Made by a program: the position numbers and the translations under genes. This document shows positions 4,591 to 5,491 of a DNA stretch of 5,491 nucleotides, in pieces. Every line of letters begins with the position of its first letter. Position 1 is the first letter of the stretch. This stretch comes from Alphaproteobacteria bacterium (GTDB taxonomy: Bacteria; Pseudomonadota; Alphaproteobacteria; Rhizobiales; Rhizobiaceae): assembly GCA_017308345.1 (NCBI GenBank), contig JAFKFE010001116.1, positions 1-5,491 on the forward strand. The letters run 5' to 3'. The notes beneath the pieces were generated by a model that saw nothing but the letters and a program-made list of their open reading frames with translations, was not told the origin of the DNA and did no database searches.

Positions 4591-5491
4591 ATGACCGAAA
4601 AACTCGTCATCATCGGCAACGGCATGGCGCCGGGCAGGATGCTGGAGCACCTGCTGGAGGCCGCGCCCGGCCGCTACGCCGTCACCATCTTCAACGCCGA
4701 GCCGCGCGTGAACTACGACCGCATCATGCTGTCGCCGGTGCTGTCGGGCGAGAAGGCGTTCGAGGAGATCGTCATCCATGGCGACGGCTGGTACATCAAG
4801 CACGGCATCACCCTCTACAAGGGCCACCGGATCGTCGCGATTGACAGGGAAGCGAAGACCGTCACCTCCGACCATGGCGTGACCGAAAGCTACGACCGGC
4901 TGGTCATCGCCACCGGCTCGGTGCCCTTCATCATCCCCGTGCCCGGCAAGGACCTACCCGGCGTGCTCACCTATCGCGACCTCGACGACGTCAACGCCAT
5001 GCTGCTTGCGGCGCAGTCGCGCGCCAAGGCCATCGTCATCGGCGGCGGCCTGCTCGGGCTCGAGGCAGCCGCCGGCTTGAAGGAACGCGGCATGGACGTC
5101 ACCGTGCTCCACGTCATGCCGACGCTGATGGAGCGCCAGCTCGATCCAGCCGCCGGCTACCTGCTGCAGAAGGCGGTCGAGGCGCGCGGCATCAAGGTCA
5201 TGACCAAGGCCAACACCAAGGCCATCGTCGGCAACGGCAAGGTCGAGGGCGTCGAGTTGATGGACGGCACGACCATCCCGGCGACGCTGGTGGTGATGGC
5301 GGTCGGCATCCGGCCTAGCACCGCTTTGGCCAAGGAGGCCGGGCTGGCGGTCAATCGCGGCATCGTCGTCGACGACCGCATGCGTACCTCGGATCCGGCG
5401 ATCATGGCGCTCGGCGAATGCGCGGAAGTCGGCGGCCATGTCTATGGTCTGGTCGCGCCGCTCTACGAGATGGCGCGGGTCGCGGCGGCCG
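4591..5491 (+). CDS. nirB: NirB, NAD(P)H nitrite reductase large subunit (N-terminal 300 residues)
   Basis: NirB is the large subunit of assimilatory nitrite reductase, a cytoplasmic FAD, Fe-S and sirohaem enzyme that reduces nitrite to ammonium using NAD(P)H. The frame from ATG 4591 stays open for 300 codons plus one base to the window edge. A GGAGG at 4581-4585 lies five bases upstream. An FAD-binding fold begins with VIIGNGMAPGR (6-16), and the IATGS loop follows at 106-110. The NAD(P)-binding fold has VIGGGLLGLEAA (149-160). The second FAD contact, RTSDPAIMALGECAE (265-279), is followed by YGLVAPLYEMA (285-295), a close match to E. coli NirB (FGLVAPGYKMA). The iron-sulfur and sirohaem regions lie outside the window, so a shorter FAD-dependent oxidoreductase is not formally excluded. 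Position behind narK and the GECAE segment make nirB much more likely. The first glycine motif reads GxGxxP rather than GxGxxG. Confidence 0.92.
   Translation, partial: MTEKLVIIGNGMAPGRMLEHLLEAAPGRYAVTIFNAEPRVNYDRIMLSPVLSGEKAFEEIVIHGDGWYIKHGITLYKGHRIVAIDREAKTVTSDHGVTESYDRLVIATGSVPFIIPVPGKDLPGVLTYRDLDDVNAMLLAAQSRAKAIVIGGGLLGLEAAAGLKERGMDVTVLHVMPTLMERQLDPAAGYLLQKAVEARGIKVMTKANTKAIVGNGKVEGVELMDGTTIPATLVVMAVGIRPSTALAKEAGLAVNRGIVVDDRMRTSDPAIMALGECAEVGGHVYGLVAPLYEMARVAAA

Noticed and set aside
3359..4594. Long plus-strand alternative frame (411 codons) inside narK
   Set aside because: It is arginine- and leucine-rich with no membrane pattern or motif. The narK frame carries all the conserved transporter residues.
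4954..5439. Minus-strand open frame opposite nirB
   Set aside because: It is histidine-, aspartate- and arginine-rich composition typical of a shadow frame, opposite conserved NirB motifs.
1..5491. CRISPR array, insertion sequence ends, tRNA or rRNA genes
   Set aside because: I saw no regularly spaced repeats, terminal inverted repeats with a transposase, or tRNA/rRNA-like sequence on either strand.

Overview
The window is a high-GC stretch that fits an alphaproteobacterium of the rhizobial type (Mesorhizobium-like is my guess from the protein sequences; no search was run). Most of it is an assimilatory nitrate/nitrite locus read left to right. The leftmost ~1.05 kb looks like unrelated flanking DNA.

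Region by region: (1) 1-90, minus strand, is the N-terminus of a CaiB/BaiF (family III) CoA-transferase running off the left edge. (2) 236-1054, plus strand, is a divergent, lower-GC sulfotransferase-like gene. (3) 1123-1725 nasT and 1722-2954 nasS form an overlapping pair encoding an ANTAR RNA-binding antiterminator and its cytosolic nitrate sensor. (4) 2955-3275 is a 321-base region without a gene, full of regulatory signals: an NtrC-type palindrome, a possible IHF site, a -24/-12 sigma-54 promoter, a two-hairpin ANTAR target and an intrinsic terminator with a long composite stem. (5) 3276-4577 is a NarK/NasA-type nitrate transporter of the major facilitator superfamily. (6) 4591-5491 is the first 300 codons of nirB, the large subunit of NAD(P)H nitrite reductase, which runs off the right edge.

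How the genes work together (inference from known Nas systems plus the sites seen here): nitrogen limitation would activate the sigma-54 promoter through NtrC. Transcripts would then stop at the leader terminator unless NasT binds the two hexaloop hairpins just before it. NasS holds NasT when nitrate is absent and releases it when nitrate binds. Transporter and nitrite reductase would thus be made only when ammonium is scarce and nitrate is present. The individual parts are known from other bacteria. The specific leader architecture, in which the second ANTAR hairpin shares bases 3183-3191 with the 5' arm of the terminator, is the most interesting thing here. I found no wholly novel system, CRISPR array, insertion sequence, tRNA or rRNA.
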